NCBI RefSeq assembly: GCF_000022545.1
Contig: NC_012883.1
Coordinates: 1,046,276 to 1,110,275, forward strand
Direction of reading: 5' to 3'
Length of the DNA stretch: 64,000 nucleotides
Origin: Thermococcus sibiricus MM 739
Lineage (GTDB): Archaea; Methanobacteriota_B; Thermococci; Thermococcales; Thermococcaceae
In this document: positions 18,794 to 26,246 of the stretch, one piece after another
Numbering within the stretch: the stretch's first letter is position 1
Layout: each line of letters opens with the position of its first letter
Translations under genes and position numbers: made by a program
The notes under the pieces: model-generated
The model's input: the letters and a program-made list of their open reading frames with translations, nothing else
Database searches by the model: none
Told to the model about the DNA's origin: nothing

Positions 18794-19087
18794 TCATCCC
18801 TCCAGATTTACAATCACATCGTTGTCTATAACAAGTCTGAACTGCCTTGCACGGTAGTATTTCTTGGCCCTCGGATCATCCGGCTCAAGCCTAAGTTCAC
18901 TCTCGACGAGGCCGGCATTTTCAAGCTTTTTGAGATGGAGATAAAGGAGCTGTCTTGATATTTCAAGTTCTTTGGCAAGCTCGTAAACGTACCACTCTTT
19001 TTGGCAAAGTAACTTAAGTATCTTAATCCTAACTGGATTAGAAAGTGCCTCGCATATCTTTGCAAGTTCCTCGATGCTCTGAACCAT
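18794..19087 (-). CDS. ArsR-family winged-helix regulator
   Basis: The product is 97 aa. Residues 10-70 form the classic ArsR fold (ALSNPVRIKILKLLCQKEW, then LEISRQLLYLHLKKLENAGLV as recognition helix and turn). There is no Cys-based metal or redox site apart from scattered Cys residues near the N-terminus. A minus-strand CTTTTATCTC upstream may be its own TATA box, so it may be transcribed separately from the DUF2202 genes. It is the obvious candidate to bind the inverted repeat at 21433-21458, which is inference from position only. Confidence 0.85.
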   Translation of the reverse strand: MVQSIEELAKICEALSNPVRIKILKLLCQKEWYVYELAKELEISRQLLYLHLKKLENAGLVESELRLEPDDPRAKKYYRARQFRLVIDNDVIVNLEG

Positions 19088-19147
19088 GATCAACACCGCT
19101 GATTGGGCCTGAAGAAAGTAGGAAAAGGAGAGATAAAAGCTTTCCGG

Positions 19148-19822
19148 TCAGTCCACTATACTTTCGTATTCCTCTTCACTCAATACCTGCGGCGTATAAA
19201 CAACACCATAGTTCTCTCGGAGCAGTCTTGTGAATGCCCGCAGGTGGTTTTCACTCCCCATCCTCAGACTCCCAAATACCGCTTTTATGTCCTCATTATC
19301 TGTTCTTTTGAGCCACTCGTCAAGGTCTTTGATGTCAATTTCTTCTATAAGCGCTCCCACCTTAAGGGCCTCTACTTCGCCTTCGCTCCCTTGGGCAACA
19401 AGCCTTTCATAGAGCTCCTGCATCTCTGTGCTGTTAAACTCCCCGATTCCCATCCCCTCAAGGGGGTCGGTCAGGTTGTACTTCTCTATAAGGCCAAGCA
19501 CCGCATCCATGTGAGTCTGTTCACTCTTCGCTATGTTGTTGAATATCGAAAGGCCGGTCTTGTTGTAGAGTACGAGGTATACGTCCCTTGCGAGCTTCTC
19601 TTCTTCCCTCATGTAGAGGATTGCTTCAATCTCGTCCGGGCTCAGTTCCTGAACGGGGTACGTGGAGACGTCTACACTCGCTCCCTCGCCATAACCTCCA
19701 TCTTCGGGAGGGCCTCTTGTGCTGGAGCCCTCTGTGGTGCTCTCATCAGTACTCGTTATACATCCTGCTCCAACTGTTGCCAGGAGTACCAAGACAACGA
19801 GCAGAAAACTTATCTTTTTCAT
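19148..19822 (-). CDS. DUF2202 ferritin-like lipoprotein
   Basis: The product is 224 aa. The N-terminus is a signal peptide with a lipobox (ATVGAGC), followed by a low-complexity Ser/Thr/Gly/Pro linker to about residue 55. Residues 60-220 form a DUF2202 four-helix domain with the ferritin-like ligand pattern REEEKLARD, EQTHMDAV and ENHLRAF. The family is expected to bind a dinuclear metal site, but its role is unknown. It is probably anchored outside the membrane. Its start overlaps the stop of the DUF4405-like gene by ATGA. GC content is well above neighbouring regions. Confidence 0.88.
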   Translation of the reverse strand: MKKISFLLVVLVLLATVGAGCITSTDESTTEGSSTRGPPEDGGYGEGASVDVSTYPVQELSPDEIEAILYMREEEKLARDVYLVLYNKTGLSIFNNIAKSEQTHMDAVLGLIEKYNLTDPLEGMGIGEFNSTEMQELYERLVAQGSEGEVEALKVGALIEEIDIKDLDEWLKRTDNEDIKAVFGSLRMGSENHLRAFTRLLRENYGVVYTPQVLSEEEYESIVD

Positions 19823-20448
19823 TCACTTTCACCCCGTAGTTCGGTTATAATTTCCTCCAACATGGCCTTGAACTCTTCATGGTCCAGGCCATAATTGTAC
19901 TCAATCTCGGCCAGGGTATCATCGGGAGAGGCTTCTATTCCGTTTTTGCTGAGCTTCTCAATAAGGTCCGTTACTTCCACGTTGAACTCATCGGCGAGCT
20001 GCCGGACGATGTAGTACTTCATCATGGTGCCGGTGATGTAAACGTCCCCCGTGATCTCGGAAGTGTACTCAACGTCGACGGTGGATGTGTCCTCCTCTCC
20101 GCCGTACCACGCGAAAACCGGGTAACCTGCGACGAGGAGGAGTAAAGGGACAAAAACCGCAGCCACAGTCCTGAGTTTGGACTTCCTAAATCCAGATTTT
20201 AGCATTACCAGCATGCTATTGAACCCAATGACAAGGTGAACCATAACCAGCCCTGCCATCGCAAAGCCGAAGTACGTGTGTATCAAATCGAGAGTATCCT
20301 TATCAAATCCCAGAAACGTCCAGCCTATGGTCTCGGCTATTCTCCCGCTAGGTGCGAGGTAGAGGCCGATGCCCGTGAAGAGCTCTGCTACGAAAGTCAC
20401 CACTAGTAGAAGGTCTATAACACCCCTTACGAGAGCCGAAACTTTCAT
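19819..20448 (-). CDS. DUF4405-like membrane cytochrome b domain with external tail
   Basis: The product is 209 aa. It has three membrane helices (about residues 10-31, 55-76, 95-118), then a hydrophilic domain of about 90 residues. H57 and H71 lie in one helix 14 residues apart, as in bis-His heme-b helices, although a full pair of ligands would also need a partner helix. The C-terminal domain (YYIVRQLADEFNVEVTDL) probably faces outside. The ATG at 20448 has AAGGTGAT upstream. It may pass electrons to, or receive them from, the two exported DUF2202 proteins. Confidence 0.7.
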   Translation of the reverse strand: MKVSALVRGVIDLLLVVTFVAELFTGIGLYLAPSGRIAETIGWTFLGFDKDTLDLIHTYFGFAMAGLVMVHLVIGFNSMLVMLKSGFRKSKLRTVAAVFVPLLLLVAGYPVFAWYGGEEDTSTVDVEYTSEITGDVYITGTMMKYYIVRQLADEFNVEVTDLIEKLSKNGIEASPDDTLAEIEYNYGLDHEEFKAMLEEIITELRGESE

Positions 20449-20544
20449 GTGATCACCTTCGGTAGACATTTAACTCTCCAGTCTATCTCCGTATAAAAGT
20501 TCCGCTCCATATAAATCGCCTCCTCATCAAGAAGAAAAGGGAGA

Positions 20545-21417
20545 TCATGGAGACACTCCGACTCCCCTAGTCCCTTTGCCGGAGCCCTTCATCTGGCCCC
20601 AGGCGTGTTTGAAGGCTTGGGCGAGCCCGTCTCCATCAGCGGTTCTGCCCTGTGATCCTGCGTTTCCGCTGCAGTCGCCTGTCCTGCTCCTCATGCCATG
20701 TCCGTTGTCAGCTCTCTCTGTGGCTCTTCCCATGCCACCCATCCCGCGGGTCGGGGCTGAGCTTAGTATCTCATCAACCTGCTCCTGGGGGAGCACCTGG
20801 GCAGTGTAGTCCACACCAAGCCTTTCTAGCTGGCCGACAAAGGCCCTGAGGTGGTTCTCCGAGCCAGCCATGAGGTTGGTGTACACGGTCTTGATGTCCT
20901 CGTTGTCGGTCTGGACTATCCAGTCCTCGAGGTCTTTTATGTCGGTCTCTTCTATCAGTGCACCGACCTTAAGCGCCTCCTCCAGGCTTGCACTTCCCAT
21001 CTCAACAAGCTGGTCGTAAAGGGCCTGAAGCTCCTCGTTCTGGAAGACTCCGACCTGGTCGAGCGTGTCCGGAGCGGTCAGGTTGTACTTCTCTATAAGG
21101 CTAAGCACTGCGTTCATGTGCGTCCCCTCGCTCTCCGCTATGTTGCCGAACACCGGAAGGCTCCACTGCTCGTAGAGCGTCAGATAGACATCCCTTGCGA
21201 GCTTCTCCTCCTCAACCATGTAGAGCAGGCCGTCTATCTCTTCCTGGCTGAGTTCCGCGTAATATGTCGCTAAAGTGCCGTTGAGCATGGGTGCTACAGA
21301 GTTTTGGTCTGCATATGGGCTCTTTCCAGGAGTTCCTTGCCATGCTACTACACTTCCCAGGGTGAACCCTAAGGCAGCCAACATCAATAGGGCGATACCC
21401 CAAATTTTTTTCCTCAT
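20545..21417 (-). CDS. Exported DUF2202 ferritin-like protein with Gly/Arg-rich tail
   Basis: The product is 290 aa. A signal peptide (IWGIALLMLAALGFTLGSVV) is followed by a DUF2202 domain at about 45-215. The domain carries the metal-ligand motifs VEEEKLARD, ESEGTHMNAV and ENHLRAF. The tail (about 220-290) is rich in Gly, Arg, Met and Asp and is likely disordered. It is the first gene of the module. GAGAGGTGATTT precedes the ATG, and the promoter carries a perfect inverted repeat. It is a paralogue of the gene at 19148-19822. GC content is high relative to the window. Confidence 0.88.
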   Translation of the reverse strand: MRKKIWGIALLMLAALGFTLGSVVAWQGTPGKSPYADQNSVAPMLNGTLATYYAELSQEEIDGLLYMVEEEKLARDVYLTLYEQWSLPVFGNIAESEGTHMNAVLSLIEKYNLTAPDTLDQVGVFQNEELQALYDQLVEMGSASLEEALKVGALIEETDIKDLEDWIVQTDNEDIKTVYTNLMAGSENHLRAFVGQLERLGVDYTAQVLPQEQVDEILSSAPTRGMGGMGRATERADNGHGMRSRTGDCSGNAGSQGRTADGDGLAQAFKHAWGQMKGSGKGTRGVGVSP

Positions 21418-21432
21418 GTTAAATCACCTCTC

Positions 21433-21458
21433 CATATGTAATTCTAATATTACATATG
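21433..21458 (-). promoter_or_regulatory. Perfect inverted repeat at the DUF2202 promoter
   Basis: Arms CATATGTAAT (21433-21442) and ATTACATATG (21449-21458) are separated by six bases. On the minus strand a TATA box CTTTATAAACTT lies just upstream at about 21463-21474, so the repeat covers the expected transcription start. This is the usual position for an archaeal repressor. Confidence 0.7.
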
Positions 21459-21504
21459 TATGTAAAGTTTATAAAGTTTTTGGTCAGGCAATTCATGGTA
21501 CTAA

Positions 21505-21669
21505 AATAATAGAGACATCGTTTCCAGAAGCCATTCAACTACATCGGCAGATGATTTACCAAAACCAAGAATTTTGGTGGGCAAAATAGCGGTATTCTCT
21601 CATGAAGATACTTGGAAAAAGTATAAAATCAAATCCTATGAACGCAAGCTTCATTTCCCAAAACATTAA
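21505..21669 (+). pseudogene. Open frame without ATG upstream of the KaiC-like gene; possible remnant
   Basis: The frame is open for 54 codons after a TAA and encodes a protein-like end (KIAVFSHEDTWKKYK, then SYERKLHFPKH). Only TTG or GTG near 21574-21577 could start it. It may be the tail of a deleted gene. The rest of the 21484-21826 spacer is AT-rich, with a likely promoter (TTAAATAAATAAA) near 21784 for the next gene. Confidence 0.3.
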
Positions 21670-21826
21670 CATAACGAATGAACCTTACAATACTCATTTC
21701 TCGTTAAATATCATCATCAAAATCCTAAACCTAACCTTCTACTACTCATTCCCCTTACAGTATAAACTGAAAAATGAAAAAAGCTTAAATAAATAAATCC
21801 ATATTGTTATTTGTATGGTGGTTATC

Positions 21827-22561
21827 ATGGAACTCATAAAAACTAAGATTCCACAACTTGATGAAGCCCTTGGAGGGGGTATCCTAGAAGATAGTATTGT
21901 TTTAATAACATATGACACTTATTCGCAAGGTTGGACACTTGCTTTCGAGATTCTACGAAATCGAATAGAAGATGGAGACTTTGGAGTAATAATAAATTCA
22001 GTTGTTCCTATATCCATGCTCAACTTAGAATTGAAGAGGATTAACTTTGATCTCAATGAAAAAGGAGAAAATGGAGATCTGGGAATTATAGACATTTTTG
22101 CATCATTTTATGGGATAGAATACGAGCAACCATACATTTATTATGAAAATATGGATCAGGAGACTTATCTTCCAAAATTTATGGCTCTTTACAGGCAGAT
22201 GCTAAAAGAGAAAATAAAAGATAGAAGACCCATAGGAATACAGGTAACCGCAGATGGGTTTGCATTTTTATTAGGAGAAGAAAGAGAGCTTAGAACTTTC
22301 CAAAAGAACCTGGCTGAAAAGGAAAATGCCTTAATTCGCGAAAAAAGGAAAAGACCAATAAATATAACCCTCCTCAATAGACACAGAGTATCTCAAAGGT
22401 ACCTATCGTGGCTTTCCCTCTACAGCCAGTACCAAATAGATTTTAACTCACAAGAAAGCCAAATGGAGGAGAAAATGCTCATTAGAAAATCTCCCCTACC
22501 CAGCTTCAAACCAACCAAATTAAATTTCAAGATAGAAAACGGAAAAGTACTCATCACTTAG
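21827..22561 (+). CDS. Degenerate KaiC/RecA-fold protein (DUF257-like)
   Basis: The product is 244 aa. The N-terminus IPQLDEALGGGI is typical of KaiC/RadA-like ATPases, but the P-loop position reads ITYDTYSQGWTLA, without the GKT that binds nucleotide. The C-terminus (KLNFKIENGKVLIT) resembles the end of other Thermococcales KaiC-like proteins, including the DUF257 group. ATP hydrolysis is therefore unlikely, and a structural or regulatory role is more plausible. The ATG at 21827 has GGTGGT upstream. It overlaps the converging gene by 8 bases. Confidence 0.75.
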   Translation: MELIKTKIPQLDEALGGGILEDSIVLITYDTYSQGWTLAFEILRNRIEDGDFGVIINSVVPISMLNLELKRINFDLNEKGENGDLGIIDIFASFYGIEYEQPYIYYENMDQETYLPKFMALYRQMLKEKIKDRRPIGIQVTADGFAFLLGEERELRTFQKNLAEKENALIREKRKRPINITLLNRHRVSQRYLSWLSLYSQYQIDFNSQESQMEEKMLIRKSPLPSFKPTKLNFKIENGKVLIT

Positions 22562-23066
22562 CGAGTTCTAATGCAAGTTTAGCTGCTTCTTTCCCACTTT
22601 TGGTGAAATGGACTTGTACCAGCTTTTTATGATCAAAATACCCATTTGAAGCTAAAAGTTCAAGGCGGTCACTTGGATAGCCCGTATCCGTAACAACAAC
22701 AAGTACCTTTGAGTAATCATAGGCCATAAGGGCCTCTACCATGGTACCAATTCCACCCCCAAGAACAACCAAGACATCAGCAGAGTTAATCATGATTGCA
22801 CTTCTCTCGGCAAAGTCCATACCTGTTTTTATCCTGATTGTATTGAACTCATTTCCTTTTTGTCTTTCTGGGAGTATTCCTACCACTAACCCCCCAAACC
22901 TTGCAAATTCCCTACTTGCTATTTCCATAATACCTCCTCTACCCCCAGTAAGGAGAACCACGGTATCCTTATATTTTGCCAATTCTTTGATAAATTCCTT
23001 TGTCTTTTCTACAGCTTTAGGAAGGGGCTCAGTATCGCTGGAACCAGCAATAGCTATTTGAATCAT
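22554..23066 (-). CDS. LOG-like Rossmann-fold protein (TIGR00725 type)
   Basis: The product is 170 aa. It carries the LOG/lysine-decarboxylase-fold motifs LLTGGRGGIMEIASREF and VVLGGGIGTMVEALMA, close to the PGGxGTxxE nucleotide-binding pattern. Relatives act as phosphoribohydrolases on nucleotide monophosphates or bind nucleotides without known activity. The motif here is GGGIGTMVE, so catalysis is uncertain. It is four bases downstream of the site-2 protease gene on the same strand, so the two form an operon. Confidence 0.88.
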   Translation of the reverse strand: MIQIAIAGSSDTEPLPKAVEKTKEFIKELAKYKDTVVLLTGGRGGIMEIASREFARFGGLVVGILPERQKGNEFNTIRIKTGMDFAERSAIMINSADVLVVLGGGIGTMVEALMAYDYSKVLVVVTDTGYPSDRLELLASNGYFDHKKLVQVHFTKSGKEAAKLALELAK

Positions 23067-23070
23067 GCAA

Positions 23071-24204
23071 TCACCCCAAAAGTCCTTTTAAGGCCGGAAA
23101 GAGATTAACGGCAAGCAGAAAGATGCCTATCCCAATGAAAAGATATGTAATTGACTTTGCAACTCTAGATGGAAGGAAAGCCTTTAAGCTATCATCCAGC
23201 ATCTTCCCTCCATCTAAAGGAACTATTGGGAAGAGATTCATCAAACCTATGCCTAAATTAAGCATGTATATCCAGTAGAGAGAGAAAGATACTGGAAGGA
23301 CAATGTTGTCAAAACCCACCTTTGAAATTATGTGCTGAGCTGGATAAACCCCTAAATACCCCTTTTCAGGGTTATCAGGATGTGAACCCAAGGGGATGGT
23401 AAATTTCAATTTATTACCATTTCTAAGAAGTTCAACTTCTATAATTTGCCCTGCAATCGTCTTGTTCATTATATCAAAGAATTCTTCAACAGTTTTGATT
23501 TCATGTCCATTTATTCCAATTATAATATCACCCTTTTGCAGGTAATCTCTAGCAGGCCCACTTTCAGCTAAATTTGAAACTTCAACCCCAGCAGGCTGTA
23601 TAATAGGTGTCAAGACAAAACTTAACAGTAAAAGTGCTACAATTGCAGTTACAATATTCCCCATTGACCCCGCAGCATAGACCCTCAAACGACTTAACAA
23701 TGGCGCCTTATTTAATGCTTCCTCATCAGGCTCAACAAACGCTCCGGGAATTACAAAAAAGAGTACAAGACCTACAGACTTTAAAGGTAAGTTTTCAGCT
23801 CTCGCAACAAAACCATGACTGAGTTCATGAACAAACATAACCACGATCAGACCAATTAATCCATACCACAAAGGAATTGTAACCCCGGGAATCACTAATT
23901 GGACTCCAGGAGTTGCCACTTTTGTTCTGAGATTTTGTAATGCGAGACTAAACAATGTGTAAAACACATATGCCATTCCTACGAAACCCAACCCTATGGC
24001 CAGTGTAGAATAGCCCTTCCAAAAAGTTCTAAATCTTGTACCCACTCTATCTATAAAATCAACAAACCGTTTGGTTCTCCATAAAGCAACGAAAAAATCA
24101 ATCTGAAGGCCTTCTTCTTTCTCTTCCCTATATGCCCCCCCAATAAGGTAAAGTATGCCCCAAAAACCAACAATCACTGCTAGTACTGTAATCAAGTTCA
24201 CCAT
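23071..24204 (-). CDS. Site-2 protease-like membrane metalloprotease with PDZ domain
   Basis: The product is about 377 aa with several membrane helices. The HELSHG motif (HExxH) lies in one helix at about residue 125. A PDZ-type domain occupies about residues 205-285 (GDIIIGINGHEIKTVEEFF). The third zinc ligand is in VPLDGGKML near residue 335, an NxDG-like motif. S2P/RseP proteases cut membrane-anchored regulators or stress proteins; the target here is unknown. The ATG at 24204 has AGGTGA upstream, while the longer GTG start would lie inside that site. Confidence 0.92.
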   Translation of the reverse strand: MVNLITVLAVIVGFWGILYLIGGAYREEKEEGLQIDFFVALWRTKRFVDFIDRVGTRFRTFWKGYSTLAIGLGFVGMAYVFYTLFSLALQNLRTKVATPGVQLVIPGVTIPLWYGLIGLIVVMFVHELSHGFVARAENLPLKSVGLVLFFVIPGAFVEPDEEALNKAPLLSRLRVYAAGSMGNIVTAIVALLLLSFVLTPIIQPAGVEVSNLAESGPARDYLQKGDIIIGINGHEIKTVEEFFDIMNKTIAGQIIEVELLRNGNKLKFTIPLGSHPDNPEKGYLGVYPAQHIISKVGFDNIVLPVSFSLYWIYMLNLGIGLMNLFPIVPLDGGKMLDDSLKAFLPSRVAKSITYLFIGIGIFLLAVNLFPALKGLLG

Positions 24205-24284
24205 TCTTCTCACCTGATTTCACTTCTAAAAGGACTTTAAAAAGATAGTGCATACTCTTAAAAAGAAATGATTCCAATATGAAA

Positions 24285-24344
24285 ATGCGATGATGATTGA
24301 TGGGCGAACCGAAAGATGAGGAAGGAAAGGTGATCGCTGAGCAT
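24285..24344 (+). ncRNA. C/D box sRNA
   Basis: The order is terminal stem ATGC (24285-24288), C box ATGATGA (24290-24296), guide, D'-like CCGA (24309-24312), C'-like AGATGAG (24314-24320), guide, D box CTGA (24337-24340) and stem GCAT (24341-24344). From memory, the first guide TTGATGGGCGAA can pair with the conserved 23S segment UUCGCCCAUCAA next to the peptidyl-transferase A loop. Fibrillarin, Nop5 and L7Ae would methylate the target. The RNA ends in the stop codon of the converging lipoate ligase gene. Confidence 0.78.
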
Positions 24345-25093
24345 CATCTTTGGAAATTCCATTCTTCTCTACCATACTTCTCTTCTAATAATTCCTCTGC
24401 AAGTTCAAGTTCATAATCAGTTAGCTTCCCTTCCTCAAGAGGGAATTTTTCAAAAAATTTGTCTCTTAAAATGTTATAAACTTCGTCTCTAGAGAGTTTT
24501 ATTCCTTCACGTTCCAGTGTCGTGACTCGTTCCCATATGCTCCTCACTCCTTTATCCTGGAGCTTCTTTTGGGAAACCTTAAGAACTGAGGCAAGAATAT
24601 CAACCCGAGTAGCGTACATAAATGTACCATGCTGTAAAATAACCCCTTTTCTCCTTGTCTGTGCAGAACCACTTATTTTCTTTCCATTGGCTATTATGTC
24701 ATTTAAGCCGGAGAATCCTCCATTTAAGCCAACTTCTCTTAAAGCCTCTACAAGTGGACTTGCAATGGTTCTATAACTTTCCTCCACATTTTTCAAGCCT
24801 TTATAAGAATCTTCCCCTATAACAGCACTATAAGTGATCTCTCCATATTGATCATGGAAAACGCTACCCCCTCCAGTTATTCTCCGTACAACTGGAATTC
24901 CAAGTTTTTTACACTTTTCTAAGTCCACATCATATTCAACACTCTGAAATCTACCTATTGTAATGGAGCTTGGCTTGAAAACATAAAGCCTAACTGTATC
25001 TTCAACTTTTTCTTCTATCCTAGCTATCATTACAGCTTCATCTATGGCCATTTGAACTTCTGGCCTTGCAACAATTAATGGTATGAATCTCAT
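24344..25093 (-). CDS. Lipoate-protein ligase A family protein
   Basis: The product is 249 aa and contains the LplA core: FKPSSITIGRFQ, VVRRITGGGSVFHD, and NDIIANGKKISGSAQ, where the lysine binds the acyl adenylate. HGTFMY follows. It attaches lipoate (or octanoate) to carrier proteins such as GcvH. The C-terminal accessory domain of bacterial LplA is absent or very short, as in archaeal split enzymes. The ATG at 25093 follows GGTGGTGG. It may work together with the radical SAM protein at 936-1763 if that is LipS1. Confidence 0.9.
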   Translation of the reverse strand: MRFIPLIVARPEVQMAIDEAVMIARIEEKVEDTVRLYVFKPSSITIGRFQSVEYDVDLEKCKKLGIPVVRRITGGGSVFHDQYGEITYSAVIGEDSYKGLKNVEESYRTIASPLVEALREVGLNGGFSGLNDIIANGKKISGSAQTRRKGVILQHGTFMYATRVDILASVLKVSQKKLQDKGVRSIWERVTTLEREGIKLSRDEVYNILRDKFFEKFPLEEGKLTDYELELAEELLEEKYGREEWNFQR

Positions 25094-25130
25094 TTCCACC
25101 ACCTACTTAAACTACAACGTTAAGCGTTGC

Positions 25131-25643
25131 TCATCCCAAACCAAGTCTTTCCCTAATTACCAACGGAGGATATCCTATTTTAGGGAACACTAACAAAGCT
25201 TTTGATTCAATGGCCTCCTCCGGAATACATGGAAGCACATCCCCTTCCGCTAGAGGGAGGTAAGTTTTCAAATATGGAAATTCCTTCAGATCAAGAGGAT
25301 AAAAATCATGTATCCAGTTATTATCCCCCTGTATAACAAAACACCGTTTTCCATTGTATTCCATAACGTTTTTTACCCTGTGAATTATCGGATATCTTGT
25401 ATACGGCCGTCTATATACCACAACATTTCCGGGCTTTATTTCATCGGGTAGAACTCCCTTAAGAAGTACTACATCACCTCTATAGAAAGTAGGTTCCATG
25501 GAGCCACTTATCACAATAACAAGGGGGGACTCTGTGTGAAGTGCAATCTTTAATCCAGTATGAACTACAAAAACCACTATTAAACTAATGATCAAAAATA
25601 CAATGTCTCCCTTCCATCCTTTTAACAACTTTTCTTTGGCCAT
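25131..25643 (-). CDS. Signal peptidase I (archaeal/SipW type)
   Basis: The product is 170 aa with one N-terminal membrane helix (about 12-33). The catalytic serine lies in ISGSMEPTF, and a histidine in PIIHRVKNV replaces the bacterial lysine, as in archaeal and ER-type enzymes. A distal FVIQGDNNWIHDFYPL box supplies the acidic residue. It removes signal peptides outside the membrane. The start ATG has TGGAGG upstream and lies inside the end of the preceding gene, with a 22-base overlap. Confidence 0.95.
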   Translation of the reverse strand: MAKEKLLKGWKGDIVFLIISLIVVFVVHTGLKIALHTESPLVIVISGSMEPTFYRGDVVLLKGVLPDEIKPGNVVVYRRPYTRYPIIHRVKNVMEYNGKRCFVIQGDNNWIHDFYPLDLKEFPYLKTYLPLAEGDVLPCIPEEAIESKALLVFPKIGYPPLVIRERLGLG

Positions 25644-26173
25644 TTTAATGCCTCCATAAGTGTTCTAATTTTTGTTGGTATCGAACCAATCGCAGTACAC
25701 GTCTCCAAGCTGATCCTCTTCCCGTCAGTTATATCCAAATGGTATTTAGCCAACTTAAATATTTCCTTTGGCAAACCGTGCCTCCCAAGACCAACTACCA
25801 ACATAAAGCTTTCCCCTCTAAGGGCCCTTTCCGCAAGTTGAAGTGAGGATATGTTCTTATTCTCGTCTGGTTTTCTTGTGGTTGCAACTATCTGCCCAAA
25901 TTGTGGAGGAAAGCCAAGTTTTGGAAAATCAAGAAGATGAAACTTGTTAGTCTTCGCCAATTCTAAAAGGTATTTCCCGCTCTCTCCTATAGTAGTGCTT
26001 TTAGATATCTCACTACCAATTTCAAGAGGTTTCTTAGTTTCAAATGGGAATCCCACAAGTGCAAGATGAAAATCAAATGCATAACAAATAGGTGCAGCCC
26101 TTGCAATCGCCCTCAAGTGGGCTTCATGTAGCTTCTTTGGATCATACGAATTATATAACGATAAAGTAAGCAT
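25622..26173 (-). CDS. DUF531-like protein with SPOUT-methylase features
   Basis: The product is 183 aa. A central GQIVATTRKPDENKN segment and the VVGLGRHGLPKEIFKLAKYHLD region resemble the cofactor-binding knot of SPOUT RNA methyltransferases. The length and motifs agree with the archaeal DUF531 family as I remember it. A role in RNA methylation is an inference. The ATG at 26173 follows AGGGATG. It overlaps the signal peptidase gene, so the two are co-translated. Confidence 0.65.
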   Translation of the reverse strand: MLTLSLYNSYDPKKLHEAHLRAIARAAPICYAFDFHLALVGFPFETKKPLEIGSEISKSTTIGESGKYLLELAKTNKFHLLDFPKLGFPPQFGQIVATTRKPDENKNISSLQLAERALRGESFMLVVGLGRHGLPKEIFKLAKYHLDITDGKRISLETCTAIGSIPTKIRTLMEALKWPKKSC

Positions 26174-26246
26174 TTTTGCATCCCTACCAAATAAAAACTT
26201 AAGCAATGTTTATTAAGTTGTTTGTCCAACATAATTTTTGGTAATT

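Noticed and set aside
19103-19894. 263-aa plus-strand ORF
   Set aside because: It is antisense to the DUF2202 lipoprotein gene and the end of the membrane-protein gene; no ribosome binding site or domain supports it.
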